Source of the DNA: Armatimonadota bacterium
GTDB taxonomy: Bacteria; Armatimonadota; Fimbriimonadia; Fimbriimonadales; Fimbriimonadaceae
Assembly (NCBI GenBank): GCA_023392285.1
Contig: JAEVZK010000127.1
Location: 1-5,181 of the forward strand
Direction of reading: 5' to 3'
Length of the DNA stretch: 5,181 bases
Made by a program: the position numbers and the translations under genes. Below the pieces are notes generated by a model. It was not told where the DNA came from. It saw nothing but the letters and a program-made list of their open reading frames with translations, and made no database searches. Of the stretch, positions 4,667 to 5,181 are shown one piece after another (within the stretch, counting starts at the first letter, position 1; every line of letters begins with the position of its first letter).

Positions 4667-5181
4667 TCTTTCCAAACCTGTGCGTACAAGTAGGGCCCGA
4701 TCGCCATTGCTGCGATGCCGTAGCAGAGCAAGCCCAAACCATTACGAAGTCCCGTCGTACTCCCAACTTCGCCGAATGCGACTCTGAGGGCAGCGACCCC
4801 GATGACCGTCAGAGGCAATAGGAGCGGCAACGCGACCACGGCGGCGAGCGCATAGCGATTCGACGCCTGAGCTACTAACGCACCACTTAAGGTTACCCCT
4901 GCCGCCAGGGTGACGCAGGACCCAAACAGGCCAAGCGCCAACAGCAGCGGATCGGCGACGCTCACCCGCGCAAACAGAAAGAACATCGTCCCCAAGATCA
5001 CGCCGCTCACCAGCAGCTGCGCCAAGTTGTAAAGCATCTTTCCCCAGAACACCGCATGAGGCCGAGCGATCAGGCGAAGAAGGTCGCCCGTGCCAAGTTC
5101 TTCCTCGGCCGTAAAGGTCCGCGGAAGGGCGATCATCGAATCAAAGAGCAGCACGACCCAAAATAGAGCCGCCGCGTTTGT
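4663..5181 (-). CDS. ccmB: Heme exporter subunit CcmB (5' end outside window)
   Basis: The open frame continues through the window edge, so this is the C-terminal 172 residues of a protein usually near 220 aa; about 50 N-terminal residues are missing. CcmB is the membrane subunit that works with the ATPase CcmA and with CcmC/CcmD in System I cytochrome c maturation. The visible part has five hydrophobic segments (about 3-19, 52-72, 78-104, 111-131, 148-167, counted from the first visible residue). The family signature region after the first of these reads FDSMIALPRTFTAEEELGTG (13-32), with LLRLIARP and FWGKML following. In typical CcmB this is the conserved cytoplasmic loop that contacts CcmA. 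The stop codon overlaps the ccmC ATG as ATGA, a standard sign of translational coupling. ccmA and the operon promoter are expected upstream, beyond base 5181. A GTG at 5154 is an internal codon, not the start. Confidence 0.92.
   Translation of the reverse strand, partial: TNAAALFWVVLLFDSMIALPRTFTAEEELGTGDLLRLIARPHAVFWGKMLYNLAQLLVSGVILGTMFFLFARVSVADPLLLALGLFGSCVTLAAGVTLSGALVAQASNRYALAAVVALPLLLPLTVIGVAALRVAFGEVGSTTGLRNGLGLLCYGIAAMAIGPYLYAQVWKE

Overview
The window is a compact stretch of bacterial chromosome of moderate GC content (a little over 50% by eye). The gene set is a GspG-like prepilin, CTP synthase, a System I (Ccm) cytochrome c maturation cluster and a YtxH-like membrane protein. This fits a free-living bacterium with a pilus or type II secretion type assembly machine and c-type cytochromes. 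The phylum cannot be fixed from the sequence. The proteins do not look like typical enterobacterial versions, and a deep-branching non-proteobacterial lineage such as Armatimonadota is a weak guess. There is no rRNA, tRNA, CRISPR array, insertion sequence or phage gene.

Plus strand, 1-2762. A single prepilin gene (67-507) has its own Shine-Dalgarno sequence and a strong intrinsic terminator (535-569). About 160 bases of regulatory DNA follow, with an inverted repeat, a candidate sigma70-type promoter, a C-run/T-run leader and a small hairpin beside the ribosome binding site. This leads to pyrG (733-2385, CTP synthase, 550 aa). pyrG is coupled through a TGATG junction to a 125-aa protein of unknown function (2385-2762).

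Minus strand, 5181-2783. A tightly packed run is read toward the window centre: ccmB (cut by the window edge), ccmC (ATGA overlap with ccmB), a 41-codon ccmD-like gene overlapping the end of ccmC by 80 bases in another frame, a class I SAM-dependent methyltransferase, and a YtxH-like single-span protein. CcmB and CcmC, with a CcmA expected just outside the window, form the heme-handling ABC-type complex that loads heme for cytochrome c maturation; CcmD is its small membrane accessory. The methyltransferase and YtxH-like genes look co-transcribed, but nothing shows that they take part in heme handling.

The two transcription units converge at 2762/2783 with 20 bases between stop codons and no recognisable terminator. 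Most of the window is ordinary housekeeping content. The points most worth a second look are the nested ccmD, the unknown pyrG-coupled protein, and the pyrG leader, whose first transcribed bases could sense pyrimidine nucleotides. No clearly new multi-gene system is visible.
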